Assembly (NCBI GenBank): GCA_001972305.1
Contig: BDDD01001602.1
Span: 62,001 to 126,000, forward strand
Source of the DNA: Cephalotus follicularis
Taxonomy: Eukaryota > Streptophyta > Magnoliopsida > Oxalidales > Cephalotaceae
Length of the DNA stretch: 64,000 nucleotides
Direction: 5' to 3'
Shown: positions 10,138 through 21,690 of the stretch, piece after piece
How positions within the stretch are numbered: position 1 is the first letter of the stretch
Layout of the letters: every line of letters starts with the position of its first letter
The notes under the pieces: generated by a model
Database searches by the model: none
Seen by the model: only the letters and a program-made list of their open reading frames with translations
What the model was told of the DNA's origin: nothing
Made by a program: the position numbers and the translations under genes

Positions 10138-10560
10138 AGTTTTCAAGAGTTAAAGGATAGATTGATTTCCGCTCCTGTCCTAACCTTGCCAGACGGGAAT
10201 GAAGACTTTGTTGTATACGCCGATGCTTCTGGAAAAGGGCTTGGTTGCGTTCTTATGCAATACGACAAAGTGATTGCATATGCATCAAGAAAGATCAAAC
10301 CAAACGAAGAAAACTATCCAGTGTATGACTTGGAATTAGCGGCCATTGTCTTTGCTCTTGGGAAATGGCGCCACTACCTTAATGGGACCAAGTTCACAGT
10401 TTTCACTGATCATAAGAGTTGAGATATCTCTTTTCACAGAAGGAATTGAACATGAGACAGAGAAGGTGGTTTGAGCTTCTTAATGATTATGATTGTGACA
10501 TTGAATATCATCCGGGAGAATCAAAAGTTGTTACAGAAAGTGGCTACTGCTTTTGATGAG
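10138..10560 (+). pseudogene. pol: G1 RNase H, broken
   Basis: RNase H removes the RNA template during cDNA synthesis. The frame 10162-10422 contains [17 protein letters not shown] (first catalytic Asp), the E in the [16 protein letters not shown] block and FTDHKS (another Asp). A stop and frame change follow at 10420, and the tail (near [14 protein letters not shown]) is in a different frame. Confidence 0.8.
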
Positions 10561-11621
10561 GGATTGAAACCCGATTTCTCTCTATCTATAGATGGGTTAT
10601 TAAGATACAGAAACAGAATTTGCATCCCAGCCAATAGCGAGTTGAAGGAAAAGCTCCTTTCTTGAGCTCATAAATCTCATCTCTCCATCCATCCTGGGAG
10701 TACGAAGATGCATCGTGACCTGAACTTAGCTATTAGTTGATTGGCATGAAGAGAGAAATCGCGGAATTTGTATCGAGATGCCTCACTTGTTAGCAAGTTA
10801 ATGCAGACCACCAGATACCGGCAAGCTTGCTTCAGCCTTTGTTCATTCTTAACTGGAAATGGGAGCACATTACCATGGATTTCATGTTCGGGTTACCTCT
10901 GACACACGACAGACGTGATGCTATATGGGTTGTGGTCGATCGACTTACGAAATCGGCCCACTTTCTACCAATTCGGATGACTTATTCTAGAGAAAAGTTG
11001 CCCAGATTGTTTATAAAAGAGATTGTTAAAGCACATGGAGCTCCTGTTAGCATTGTTTTGAATCGAGACTCTCGCTTCACTTCCAGGTTTTGGAGGAAAT
11101 TACGGGCAGCTATGGGTACAGAATTGAGTTTCAGCACTATTTTTCATCCCCAAATAAACGATTTGTCCGAAAGGACCATTCAGACATCGGAGGACATGCT
11201 TCGTGCATGCGTTCTCGACTTTGGAGGTAGTTGGAATCACTACTTGCATTTGATTGAGTTCTTGTATAACAATAGTTATCACGAGAGCATACAAATGGCT
11301 CCATATGAAGCCCTATATGGTAGGAAGTCTCGAATGCCAGTTTGTTGGGATCAGGTCAGTGAAAGGAGATTTTTTTTTGGGTCAGAGATTGTACAGATTT
11401 CCGCAGAGAAAGTGAAATTGATTAAAGACTGATTGATTGTTGCTCAGAGTAGACAGAAAAGCTATTCTTATGTTCATCGTAGAGACTAGGATTTTAGTCA
11501 TGGTGACCATGTTTTTCTCAAAGTGTCGCCCGCTAAAGGAGTCACGAGATTCGGGAAGAAAGGAAAGCTCTCTGCCCGTTTTATTGGACCTTTTAAGGTA
11601 TTGGATCGGATTGGCCGAGTT
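10561..11621 (+). pseudogene. pol: G1 integrase, N-terminal and core part, broken and interrupted by E2
   Basis: Integrase inserts the cDNA into chromosomes. The N-terminal zinc-binding region (LLRYRNRICIPA... then SIHPGSTKMH) is scattered over frames with stops. The core in 10827-11432 keeps WKWEHITMDF and [14 protein letters not shown] (first Asp), NRDSRFTS (second Asp) and SERTIQ (Glu), so the D-D-E triad is present. The segment around the Glu reads QINDLSERTIQ where relatives here have QTDGQSERTIQ. The C-terminal RFIGPFKVLDRIGRV stops at 11621, where E2 inserted. Coding resumes at 15717. Confidence 0.85.
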
Positions 11622-13457
11622 TGTAACACCCCCGGACGGCGGGAGTCGTCACAGGGTCATATCATAACATAACTCAACATAACAAATCATAAGTTTGCTT
11701 TATTAGCCAAAAACAGCCGAAAACATGGTAGTCTTATCAAAACATTAAAACTTAACATTTAACATATTAAGTAGTTGCAGAAAATTCAAAACATAAATCA
11801 GTTCCAATTTAAAACATAAAATATAAAAATTCATGTTTTCGACCACTAAACATAACAAAAGGATCACTCTCCTAAGGATCCAACATAAAGAGTGGTCATC
11901 ACTCAATCACATTTTCCCCAGCTGCTCCAGAAAACCTGCCGCATGGAAAACAAAAATGCGGCTGAGCAAACCTCAGTACGGATAAGGGAAATAAAACAGT
12001 AAGCGGTAATTTAAAAACGTTAATATTTCAATAATAACGTAACTGAAATCGTAAACAGTTAAGATAGTTTAATCATATTCCAATGACAGTTGCATATTTT
12101 TCGAAACAATTACGGAACAATTTAAAATGCTATAAATCGTAGTTCGTAAAACATACTGAGCCATATTCATATCACATATCATAAATTTTGGCAAGGGAGG
12201 CGCTAATTCCACATGCCCACTAGAATTGAAGTGTACGGCACTACACAAGTCAATTCTCACATGCATATGTCCGATCACACCTCGGACCACATATCTGAAT
12301 TCACCTCTGATCACATAAGCTAGAATCGATTCATTCGCCTCTATCACATAGCGGATCCACAAATCCACCTCATGGGATTCGTTCATACACTCAGAGACGC
12401 CGTAGTCTAATCATACCGCTACAGAAGTGTCACGTCCCCGTGCCAGGCCCACGACGTGCCTATGGATACGCCCCATAGGTGGGTACAATACTCAGTATTT
12501 AATTTAAAATAATTGATTTATCAAAATCAACTTAAATCACATAAATATGTTTTCACACAACATATTCAAAAACTGGTCACAACAATATATAACATATCAT
12601 ATCATAACATATCGTACCATAACATATCGTATAGATAAAGTCGGTATCAATTAAAATGTCAAACCAACTTAAATTCAAAACGTATCAAGATCATGTAACA
12701 TCGTTGATTTCATAAACGAAGATGTTTATCAAAACAATTTCAGTTTGAAGGTCAGATAGCCAAGGAACAGAAAATCCGTACCTTATGCGATTGCAAAGTA
12801 CTTACGAATAGACAATTTTAAACGGAATCCACTTGAAACTCAACAATCTATAAAAACATTCAAAATCATATGTATAAGAGTTTGAAACACATTAGAAGCA
12901 TTAAACAAACTCATAAAAGTGTTTGGAAAAGATTCGGATCGATTCGGGGGTCAAATGAATCAAAACGGTTGAAAATAGCACATTCCAGGGCATGACAGTC
13001 GACTAGAACAGGGGTCCAGTCGACTGGAGAGGCTTGGCAGTCGACTGGATCATATGAACAGTCGACTACTCAACCAAAAATGCAGGTAGTCGAATGTGTT
13101 CTTCAATCCAGTCGACTACACAATCATTCCAGTCGACTGTCCACTCAGGCAGCCGACTGTTCTGGGCAACAGAATAGTTGGAAATCCGACGATTTGCTAC
13201 TGAAAATGGTTCAAATGATTTCTACAATAAACTAGAGACATATGGGTATAAACATATGATTATATATGACTTGTAGGTGACTTTCAAACACAAATTTGAC
13301 AAAGAAACAACTTGATGGTGATTTATCTTGCAAAAAGGAAGCAAGAAGACATTGCATGAACATGTCTAGATTCTGTGTTTTATCAAATACAGATGTTATA
13401 AACTCAGTTTGTGACATATATAGGTGCATAAAACGTGCAGATAACATTACTAACACA
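11622..13457 (-). mobile_element. E2 3' LTR, lacking its upstream part
   Basis: Bases 11622-11820 and 13300-13457 have direct counterparts in the other E2 LTR (14502-14700 and 14700-14853); 11820-13300 is absent there. It holds CAGTCGACTGG words (12995-13170) and hairpins: GCCGCAT/ATGCGGC (11938/11956), GTCCGA/TCGGAC (12269/12282) with outer ATAT/ATAT, and AC.AATCC/GGATT.GT (12359/12375). At 13458 it joins gag directly, so the LTR start and PPT are deleted. Confidence 0.8.
12995..13170. repeat. CAGTCGACTGG dyad array (E2 LTR)
   Basis: About eight copies of CAGTCGACTG or one-base variants occur at irregular spacing (around 15-35 bp). The word equals that of the R LTR and the S4 solo LTR and differs from the GACGTC-flanked form of G1. 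Confidence 0.85.
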
Positions 13458-14415
13458 ACACACACTTCACATTTGGCAATCTGGACATCCGCAGCTCCCT
13501 GAGTCTGCCTTTGGTCATTACCAGAATGTTGCTGTCCCCGGTAATCATTTCTCTTCCCACGCTTACCATTCCTATTCTTATTCTGTCCAGAACCTTGCCC
13601 TTGAGAATCTCCTCTGTTTCTCTTTCTGTCAAACTCCTGCGAGCAGCCTGGAAATCTAACCTTTCCAGCTCAATATTCTTTACCACATTAGCCACTTCGG
13701 ATACATCAGCAAACCTAGTGTTGATCAATTTACCCCGGAACTGATAGTGCAACTTCCACTTGAACCTTTTTGCCTGTTCCAATGCTGTTCCTGCAGCAGA
13801 CCCAGCAAAACCAGCAAGCCTAGTGAATCGGGTCAAGAACTCTGTCACTGACTCTCCATCCTTCTGTCTGGTATTGACAAACTCTCTGGCGTAAGACTCC
13901 TTATCAGCGGTGGGAAAATATTGCTGATAAAAGACCTCACAAAATTCAGACCAGGTCAAAGTCTCCGCATAGATGCCACCCTTTGCCAAAACCACAGCTT
14001 TCCACCATTTCTAAGCATCACCCTCAAGCTTGTATACAGCTAACTTGATCTTCTGTTCATCACTGCAACCAAGCACATCAAAGATCTTATCCATATTAGC
14101 AGTCCAGTGCTCAGCTTCCACCGGAGTCACGGCTGAGCTGAAAGACAGCGGTCTCTGCTTATGGAACCGCTCAAGCCAAACATAAGTGGGCGTAACAGTC
14201 TCGTTCCCAGCATCTCTTCCCAACTGGACATCAGTTGGAGCATCATTAGCAGCAACAGGCTCCCTACGATCCTGATTCAGATTCTGTTCATTCAATGCGC
14301 GCCGTATCTCCTGAGCGACTGCCTGACGTACGAGCTCCTCCATGGTAGGCTCATTTCTGGCTTCCTGAGCCTCAACGGGTGCAATCCTCCGAGCAGCGTT
14401 CCTTGTACGTGCCAT
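13458..14415 (-). pseudogene. gag: E2 gag, 3'-truncated
   Basis: Minus-strand Gag starting MARTRN at 14415, with the ATG directly after a pyrimidine-TAG (putative splice acceptor). The N-terminal part contains EELVRQAVAQEIRRAL (helical) and YVWLERFHKQRPLSF. A stop near 14011 interrupts the capsid core at LEGDA. The frame then continues (13995-13458) with EFCEVFYQQYFP, GESVTEFLTRFTRLAGF and FADVSEVANVVKNIELERLDF. It is cut before the zinc knuckle by fusion to the 3' LTR. The closest relative in the window is the L gag at 60690-61718. Confidence 0.82.
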
Positions 14416-14501
14416 CTACGAAAAGGCGCTTAAACATAAAACATCACAATAAACATAGCAGAAAACAGAAAACATATCAGAAAATCAAAACCGAAACAAC
14501 C

Positions 14502-15711
14502 TAACCCGGACGGCGGGAGTCGTCACAGGGTCATATCATAACATAACTCAACATAACAAATCATAAGTTTACTTTATTAGCCAAAAACAGCCGAAAACGT
14601 GGCAGTCTTATCAAAACATTAAAACTTAACATTTAACATATTAAGTAGTTGCAGAAAATTCAAAACATAAATCAGTTCCAATTTAAAACATAAAACATAG
14701 AAACAACTTGATGGTGATTTATCTTGCAAAAAGGAAGCAAGAAGACATTGCATGAACATGTCTAGATTCTGTGTTTTATCAAATACAGATGTTATAAACT
14801 CAGTTTGTGACATATATAGGTGCATAAAACGTGCAGATAACATTACTAACACAATGACAACATGTTTAGACAGGAATCAAAGACTCCAAGAGAACAAAAA
14901 CTCAAAGTATGCCATTGAAACAAAACTATAATTTAAGGGAACGAATTCACTGACCTGTAGTGATGTTAAGGAACCCAGAAAATAGTAGGAATAACACAAA
15001 CACCAACACACAATCTGCTGTGACAGAAGAATACAAAACCATGACATATTTAGACATACATAGCAAACTAAGAGAATTTAACCCAAAAGAATCAATTAAG
15101 GGTTGATATTACCTCCTGGAATTTGAAGAATGATTTACACAGCAGATTATTGCACAATAACAAGGCAAATTCGGCTGACTTGCAAGAAGGAATGAAGGCA
15201 ACATATAAAATGGCAAGATACTCCAAGAAAGCAAAAAGAAGGAGACATGATTTGACAAAAGGGAGAAGAATGGGAACTTTTTTGGATTTTGTAATGAGAA
15301 AGGAAGATTCTAACATGGCTTTGATAGTGGGAATTGCTGGAAAGAAGGAGATGGTGGAAGGTAGTAGGAAGAAAGTTGAAGAAAATGATAAAATAGGAAA
15401 AAGAAAAGAAAAAGAATTGATAATGAAATGAATTAATAATAAAAAGAATTTGGAATTATAAAAATTAAAAGAATAATAATTGTTTTTAGTAAAATAAGTT
15501 TTGGATTAAAATAAGATTTTATAAAACCCAACATAGCATAACATACCCAAATTTTGGACCGGTATCATTCCGCACAATCACATAAACCCGATCATAGGTC
15601 AACCGGATTTTTAAAATTAAACAAAATTAAAAGCCCAAAAACACATACAAAATCCGTAAAATATATTTACGAACCCGAAAAAATACATTTACGAATGAAC
15701 AGGGTATTACA
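14502..15711 (-). mobile_element. E2 5' LTR with internal deletion
   Basis: On the minus strand it begins TGTAATACCCTG at 15711. It contains a donor-like GGAG|GTAATATC near 15115, then matches the E2 3' LTR from 14853. The segment equal to 11820-13300 is deleted between AAAACATA and AAACAACTTG. Its terminal TGTTACA and the PBS are also lost at 14495-14505. The same LTR start family occurs at 34871. Confidence 0.8.
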
Positions 15712-15716
15712 GAGTT

Positions 15717-16013
15717 GCTTATAGGCTTGTGTTGCCTCTAGCATTGTCAGGAGTGCATGATGTGTTCCATGTTTCTCAGTTGAGGAGATATGTTCGAGAT
15801 CCTTCACACATCATTGAGTATGGTTAGTTTCAGCTAGAACCTGACTTATCATTTATGGAGACTCCTAAACAGATTTTTGACAGACAGATCAGAGTATTGA
15901 GGAACTAGACCATTCCTTTGGTCAGTGTTCTATGGCAGTATCATGGTTTAGTGGAGCACACCTGGGAGCGCGAGGATGTTATGAGAGAGACATACCCTTT
16001 CCTATTTGATTGA
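15717..16013 (+). pseudogene. pol: G1 integrase C-terminus and chromodomain
   Basis: This continues the integrase frame after the E2 insertion: AYRLVLPLALSGVHDVFHVSQL, then a region ending IPLVSVLWQYHGLVEHTWERED and TYPFLFD, which is the chromodomain-like tail of plant chromoviruses (thought to guide integration to marked chromatin). In-frame stops occur after IIEYG and in VLRN*TIP, both explained by single-base changes. The natural stop is at 16011-16013. Confidence 0.82.
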
Positions 16014-16053
16014 CCGACCGATTGACTGATGAATCTAGGGACCAGATTCTTTT

Positions 16054-16066
16054 AAGGAGGGGAGAA
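16054..16066 (+). other. G1 polypurine tract
   Basis: AAGGAGGGGAGAA directly precedes the 3' LTR start. It is the expected plus-strand cDNA primer site and resembles the tracts before the G3 and G4 3' LTRs. Confidence 0.8.
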
Positions 16067-16234
16067 TCTAACGACCTGAATTCCCTTTCTGTACTGTTGA
16101 ACACTGTTCATGCATATACTGTATCGTATTGTACTGTTTTGAACTGAGGTATTCCTATACCTATTGTAATTGTATTGATTATATGCATGTATAGTCAGGA
16201 TTTTGGGCTGAGTTTCGGAGAGTTGGTTGAATCG

Positions 16235-16244
16235 ACTATATAAG
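16235..16244 (+). promoter_or_regulatory. TATA-like box of the G1-family LTR
   Basis: ACTATATAAG lies about 170 bp into the LTR and is followed by a CT-rich stretch. The same ACTATATAAG is present in the related LTR start fragment at 34820-34830, which supports conservation. Confidence 0.6.
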
Positions 16245-17394
16245 TCAATTTCTCACTCTCATTCTCTCATTCTTTCATTTTTCTCCCTCTCTCTATCCTT
16301 CTCCCCCTCTCTCTCTTCCTGGCAGCCTCCCTCCATCTCCATAGCAGCCGAATTGCATCTCCTTCAATGAGGATACCGATTGCAAGTGTGGGTTGCCGAT
16401 TGAGTGACATAGCAGCCGATTCTTGAGTGTTTATGGCCATTGATCGATCGTTAGCTCAACTTTTGAAGCTTCGTTAAAGGTAGGACTTCCCTACTTGTAT
16501 TGCCTATTGCTTAATTGCATGATTGATTGAATTGTATGATTAATTGAATGATTGTCTTGTATAGAATTGAAAAACTAGGGTTTTCATTGATATCCTCGAT
16601 CTAACTGATCTAGAAGGATTAAATTGAAATTAGAAGGTTGTAACAAATTTTACTAACCTTAAATGATTGGTTTTAACCCTTAATTTTCAAAGAATGGCTT
16701 TAAATTGGATTTTGACTTGAGATTGGCCACTTTTTCTGCACAAAAATCGACATTGCCCAGCAAAGACATCAACCCCAACCCATGGACGTCAATGTCTTTC
16801 GCTTTAGAATGCAGTATCCTTGATTCTCCAGCAAAGACATTGATGTCTTACAAAGACATCAACGTCTTTGCCTTGGGATGTCTTCTCCCCAGGAAAGACA
16901 TCGATGTTGAACATCAATATGCACTCCCTGGCTACTTTTATTGAATCGCGTCGATGTCTTTTGTGATGACCCGTCCCTCAGGATAGCCACCTAGAACGAA
17001 TCTCCCGGCAGGAAGGAGGAATTTTCCATCTCCTCTAAGCCAAAACAACGCCACAACACATGGCAGGGAAGAAACACATGGCAGAGAAGGGACAAAGAAG
17101 GAAGAATGGCAAAGCTATAAATAACCTTTACACAACCCTTTCAAAAAAACTCACCGTTTAACTAAAGGGAACACATCAACACTGCCCAAACGCACCGTTC
17201 CACTAAAGGAACATAACAGCCATTGCCCAAACGCACCGTTCCAATAAAGGAACGTGCCAGGGGAGGGAGCCAGGGCAGAGAACGCAACACTACGTCTTGC
17301 CAGGGGTCCCGAACAGGGGATGCCAACATCACACAACACAACACATCAAACACAAGCCAGGCCTGCACCTCCATCCTAAGACATGCCTTCCCCG

Positions 17395-17640
17395 GAGGAG
17401 CCATCCTCGGGCATGTCCTCATTGGATGATTAACCTCGGACATGTCCTCCTCGGGCATGTCCTCCCCGGGCATGTCTTCCACGGACATGACCTCATTGGA
17501 CGACTAACCTTGGACATGTCCTCCCCGGGCATGTCATCCCCGGGCATGTCATCCTCGGGCATGACCTCCTCGGGCATGTCCTCCTCGGACAACACGTTCT
17601 CCTTGGACGTCTCCTCGGACAACATGTTCTCCTTGGACAG
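17395..17640. repeat. 15-bp minisatellite, unit CTCCTCGGGCATGTC
   Basis: About fourteen to sixteen tandem, imperfect copies of CTCCTCGGGCATGTC run through this part of S1. Variants have CTCCTCGGACAACAC and CTCATTGGACGAC. Because the unit is a multiple of three, it produces long repetitive open frames on both strands that are not genes. It takes the place of the GTCGAC arrays of other LTRs. Confidence 0.85.
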
Positions 17641-18504
17641 AGCCCGACGACAATGCCAGACCACAACATAAACCATCCCAGCACTTAACAACCATGAAGT
17701 GGCGATCCACCACAGTATCCGTGGTCTGCCGCCATACCAGGCCATACACACACACCACCTATCCAGGCCTTGCCTGCTAGAATATATCCGGACCTAGTGT
17801 GCTAGTATCTATCTGAGCCACAGCTCACTAACCCCGACCAAATGGGAAGGAACGGAGGACTCCCCTGCACTCACACTCAGCATACCATCATAGACAATAG
17901 TACACGGCAGATCCAAGTCTGGAACCCGAGGGCAGTTCCCACATAGAATCCCATCATAGACAATGAGAATACTAAGGAGAGTTGATCCTCGGACGTACCC
18001 TTTACCACCGACTGTAACCCATGCATCCCGTCTGCACATCCCAGTGCATCTCACATATCAGAGGAACCACATACATTCATCCCAAGAACCATCCGAGCTC
18101 TCAAGCTCTGCCAAGAACAGGATTACAACATAAACAAGGGTAACAGGGATCCAAATCCCACAGAAAACGTTCAACCAGATGATAACAACAGGCATACGAA
18201 ATATTAAGTAAAAGAAAGAGGAGAATGTCCCACTCACAAATCGCTTCAAGCTACCATCGACCAACCCTAAGATGCTCTATCACAGCAACAGGTTCCTCGT
18301 CTGTAAACTAGCACATATTAGATCGAGAAGAAAACATAACACATGCATGAACAAAAAAAACAACCAGCCAAACGAGGCTATCATCCTCCTCCTCGGCCCC
18401 AGCGCAACGTGCCACCATACAACAGAAACCAAGGAAAAGGAGAGCTCACCTTCACAGCTCAAAAGCAAAAGAGGGTAACCAAAACGCTCACGGAAGAAGG
18501 GGAA

Positions 18505-18533
18505 GGAAGAAGAAGAAGAAGAAGAAGAAGAAA
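18505..18533. repeat. (GAA)n microsatellite
   Basis: A run of AAG/GAA triplets inside S1, on its promoter-proximal side. Confidence 0.9.
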
Positions 18534-20357
18534 CCAACTCTCTCTCACTTCTCTCTCTCAAAGTCGAACTCCACTAACCAAGAAGGCATTGCCAGCCCAC
18601 TTACCAACTCCCATCTTATCATCATAACCTTGGGAAAATACAAAGCTTCTCCAAGAAGCTAACCATATATCATATAATAACCCAAACTAATCATATCCAC
18701 AAGTTTAAATAACTTACCACAATTCACACTTAAGTCCTTTCCATGTGCCAAACAAGGCCTTAATTATAATCCTCTAAAAACAGGTACGGGGTATTACAAC
18801 TTTGTTCAAAGACATCGACGTCCTTCGACCAGATCTCTATACAAATAGAGAAAGACATCAATGTCTTTCAAAGATGTCGATGTCCTTCTACCATTTTAAA
18901 GGAATGCCCTGATACGTATCGATATCTTTGGCCAAGGACATCGACGCCTTTCGGGCTGAATGGAACTTTTAACTGTTTTAAAGCTTTGTTTCAACTCTTT
19001 TTCACATTGCCGCTTGACCAGAGCCTCACCTGAGGTATTCAAGCGTTTGAAACATAGTTTTCCATGGTTTTCAAAGATTTAATAGATAGATTGATAGACT
19101 GACAGCTTCAGCCATAGGTGATGACCCAGTGACTTTCTTTGACTGGATAGATGTTCCTTCCTATCTCGTTATTTGATTGTCACCGTCTACTGGCTTTTGA
19201 TTGATTGATTGGGTCATAAGTATTGTGAGTCTAAGTTCGGAACGTTGGACGCATTTCCCATTCCTTCGATTAGACATCACCAGTTATTGACCCTGTTTTG
19301 ATATTGCACTGACAGATTGATTGATTGTATTGTATGGATCCTATAGAGCGACCTTATGATTCGTGCCAGCATGTTAGGTTGTTGACTCTTTCCACCTATT
19401 CTGTCGATCGTTTCATTTATCGATAATGTATTGACCTGCTGATGAGCAGTACCGATTGATTGTCGATTGATGCTCCCTTGAGGGCCGTAGCTCCCTAACG
19501 GTTTTAGTAGCTCCCTAACGGTTTCAATGGCTCCCTCGGTTGTACCTCATCGAGACTGTATTGACCCAGCCATAGGCTGGAAGATCTACGCATTCCAGAC
19601 CTGATCAGTCTGAGATAGTAGATAGATCGATCCCACCCTTTTTGAAGGACTACCTTCGGTGGGATCAATCACTGCTAACTGATTGACACTGTATTGACAC
19701 CAGTCGCATGCTCTATAGGATATCGTTTGATTGATTGGGTGTTTTTACACCACCATTGAGTGTCTGCTATTGATTGGTTGCTATAGATCCTATCCGTATG
19801 TTTTGTTATGGGCCAGGACATATGGATAGTCAGATCTCCAACTGTATTCATGCATTTGCCATGTCATGCATTGATATTGTACACAGCACATAGATATTGC
19901 AGAGACTGCCACCGATATTACACATTGTACATGCATACATGCTGCATGGGGTTTCTGCTTAGCCAGTGTGGCTAACCCCATCCTTCGGAGTGGGGCTGTG
20001 TTGTACTTTTATGTGCGGCATAGGTGGGGCAGCAGGTAGTAGCAGACAGAAGGACTGAAGACTCGTTTGTATTGCACGGCTGCTTGGGTACCGTTGAGCT
20101 GGTGGTGAGATTTTGTAGTGAAAGGATTGAAATGTATTGTATTGAAATGACTACTATCGCACTATAAAAGATTGGTTTTGTAAAGCACTGCTATCGTATT
20201 GTATTGCATCGTATGGATAGAATATTGTATTGTATCTTCCGAACATTGTAAAGTTTTAAGTTTTTCTGCATTTTTATATTGCTAGTCCTGACCATTGTAG
20301 TGTATATTGGATTTAGCGTAATGCCACGTGTCCGTTCTGCGGACGCGGGGTGTTACA

Positions 20358-21282
20358 ATTACAAACCTTAAAATCCATTAAAGAAATAAAAGAATTTAAA
20401 TCATCCACAAAAGAAACAAAAAACTAAGTCAAGTTCCTTAGTCATCCATCATGGATAAGAAATTAAAAGCATACATCAAATATAAAACGTTTAATTTAAC
20501 ACTACTTGTTCCTAAAGTAGTGGCAAGTTTAAGAAATTAAACTATGCCCTAATTTAACACCTTAACTCCCACTAAATCAAATAACAATTAGTGTCCCTTC
20601 AATACACAATTTTAAAGTTCAAAAATTATGAATTTAAGTGCTACCATAATTCATTTTACATATGTTCATCCAGTCAAAAGCTATATTGCCACAACACTTT
20701 AACAACGAGTACTTTTGTAGGGAGAACATACGTGAACTTCATGCTTAGGTGCTAGGATTTGTTGTCCAAATCATAGGGATACTTTGCAGGATTTCCTACA
20801 GCCAGAAAAAGACAGATAAAAATACTGCTTGCATGCCTGACAGCAGGAAATTCCAACCAAAGTCAAGCCATAAAGTGCAAAAAATTTCTACACAACTATG
20901 TTTTGAAAACTGTACTTCCTAGATCTATGAACCTAGTCTGTTGGCCTTATGACATGCCATACATGAACCCGAACTTGATGACATGGGGATCAAAACCATT
21001 TCTACCTAGACCCGTGGCTATCAAAAGAGTCCATGTGTGCCACAATGGTCCAATGCACCACAAGCTAGGGTTCCAATGCACACTAAATTCACAAGCCTTA
21101 AACACTAGTTCAATTGTGATCAAACCACACCCATTTTCATACATCAAAAACATAATATATTAGAGTATTAGAGGGTACAAAACCTGGTCCAAAGCAGCAA
21201 CTTTTACAAGTCAAAAATAGCCACTAATTTTAACACAGAATCAATCTCAGTTGAGTTCAAAATGGAGGGCTCTGATACCACT
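20358..21282 (-). mobile_element. non-coding internal remnant of a short-LTR element
   Basis: AT-rich, without a convincing reading frame on either strand. On the minus strand it follows the PBS at 21269-21280, so it should be the internal region of the element whose 5' LTR is 21283-21607. It is cut at 20357 by the G1 3' LTR. No gag or pol motif was found, which suggests a non-autonomous (LARD/TRIM-like) element, though decay could look the same. Confidence 0.45.
21269..21280 (-). other. primer-binding site of the short-LTR element
   Basis: The minus strand reads TGGTATCAGAGC, a perfect initiator tRNA-Met PBS, two bases after the LTR end CTAACA. Confidence 0.8.
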
Positions 21283-21607
21283 TGTTAGCTACTAATTAGG
21301 GTTTATGTTCTTATGTCCATTTTCTAAGGAAAGGTATGTAGATTTTAATTTTCATGGAAGCAAAATAAAATCCTCTAACATAATCCAAAGGAACAACAAA
21401 ACCAAAGGATCACCATTTTGAGTCTTAACCAAAAACAACCATAGAAACCTTAGGGTCCCAAAACCAAAAAGGCAAAGTAAAATAGGAACATTGCCACAAA
21501 TTATTTCCTCCTTATCTTTGCCTCTAAAAAATCATCTTCTTGCTCCTCTCCTCCAAGGTTGGCAGCCACCAAATGGAACCACAAGATGGTCATGGGTTAA
21601 GCTAACA
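21283..21607 (-). mobile_element. short 5' LTR (325 bp), minus strand
   Basis: The ends form an inverted repeat TGTTAGCT...AGCTAACA, as copia-type and TRIM/LARD LTRs often do, and the inner end abuts the PBS. The length is far below the 2-2.7 kb gypsy LTRs around it. The other LTR is not in the window, so the element type stays open. Confidence 0.6.
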
Positions 21608-21690
21608 AAGTGCTCCTCCAAGCTTCAAGTTATATGGAGCCCTATAGAACTCAGACATCCTCATCGATCAATAGTCATCCCACAGAGAGG

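Larger units (their letters stand above)
11622..15711 (-). mobile_element. E2: internally rearranged Ty3/gypsy element nested in G1
   Basis: The insertion is bounded by a perfect 5-bp duplication GAGTT (11617-11621 and 15712-15716). On the minus strand it starts TGTAATACCC at 15711 and ends GGGTGTTACA at 11622. Removing it rejoins the G1 integrase reading between ...RIGRV and AYRLVLPL. Inside are a 5' LTR missing about 1.5 kb of its middle, a gag gene, and a 3' LTR missing its first ~0.86 kb. Protease, RT and integrase are absent. The gag resembles that of element L. Confidence 0.88.
16962..18798 (-). mobile_element. S1: solo LTR inside the G1 3' LTR
   Basis: On the minus strand it runs TGTAATACCCCG (18798) to GGGTCATCACA (16962), 1,837 bp. 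Flanks are TCTTT (16957-16961) and ACTTT (18799-18803), a TSD with one mismatch. The undisturbed site in the 5' LTR (near 5715) reads straight across. It carries a 15-bp minisatellite (17395-17640), a GAA microsatellite and a donor-like GAAG|GTGAGC near 18450. No internal coding region remains, so it is the product of LTR-LTR recombination. Confidence 0.85.
5540..20357 (+). mobile_element. G1: Ty3/gypsy chromovirus (Tekay/Del-like), degenerate, with two nested insertions
   Basis: Plus-strand element: truncated 5' LTR (5540-7222), PBS (7226), gag, protease, RT, RNase H, integrase, chromodomain, PPT (16054-16066) and 3' LTR (16067-20357). The integrase is split by E2 (11622-15711) and the 3' LTR by solo LTR S1 (16962-18798). 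Domain order and the C-terminal chromodomain-like segment match plant chromoviruses. Several stops and frameshifts make it non-autonomous. A solo LTR of the same family (S2) lies at 30400-32632. Confidence 0.85.
16067..20357 (+). mobile_element. G1 3' LTR, split by solo LTR S1
   Basis: Starts TCTAACGACCTG (relatives start TGTGACGACCCG, so the second base is mutated) and ends GGGTGTTACA at 20357. Excluding S1 it is about 2.45 kb. A TATA-like CTATATAAG at 16236 is followed by a CT-rich leader and a donor-like AAAG|GTAGGA at 16480. GTCGAC-type words lie at 16745-16961 and 18799-18955, hairpins at about 19570-19680, and the competing helices near 19946-19996. Confidence 0.85.

Noticed and set aside
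15123-15431. Lys/Arg-rich open frame of 102 codons
   Set aside because: It lies inside the A/G-rich part of the E2 5' LTR, antisense to the element, with no recognisable domain.
17162-17758. Several open frames on both strands with Cys/Arg/Met/Pro repeats
   Set aside because: They follow the 15-bp minisatellite of S1, whose length is a multiple of three. No start context, domain or conservation supports a protein.
20903-21163. Open frame of 86 codons and its antisense partner
   Set aside because: No domain, no codon pattern and no start context. The region reads as a non-coding internal sequence.
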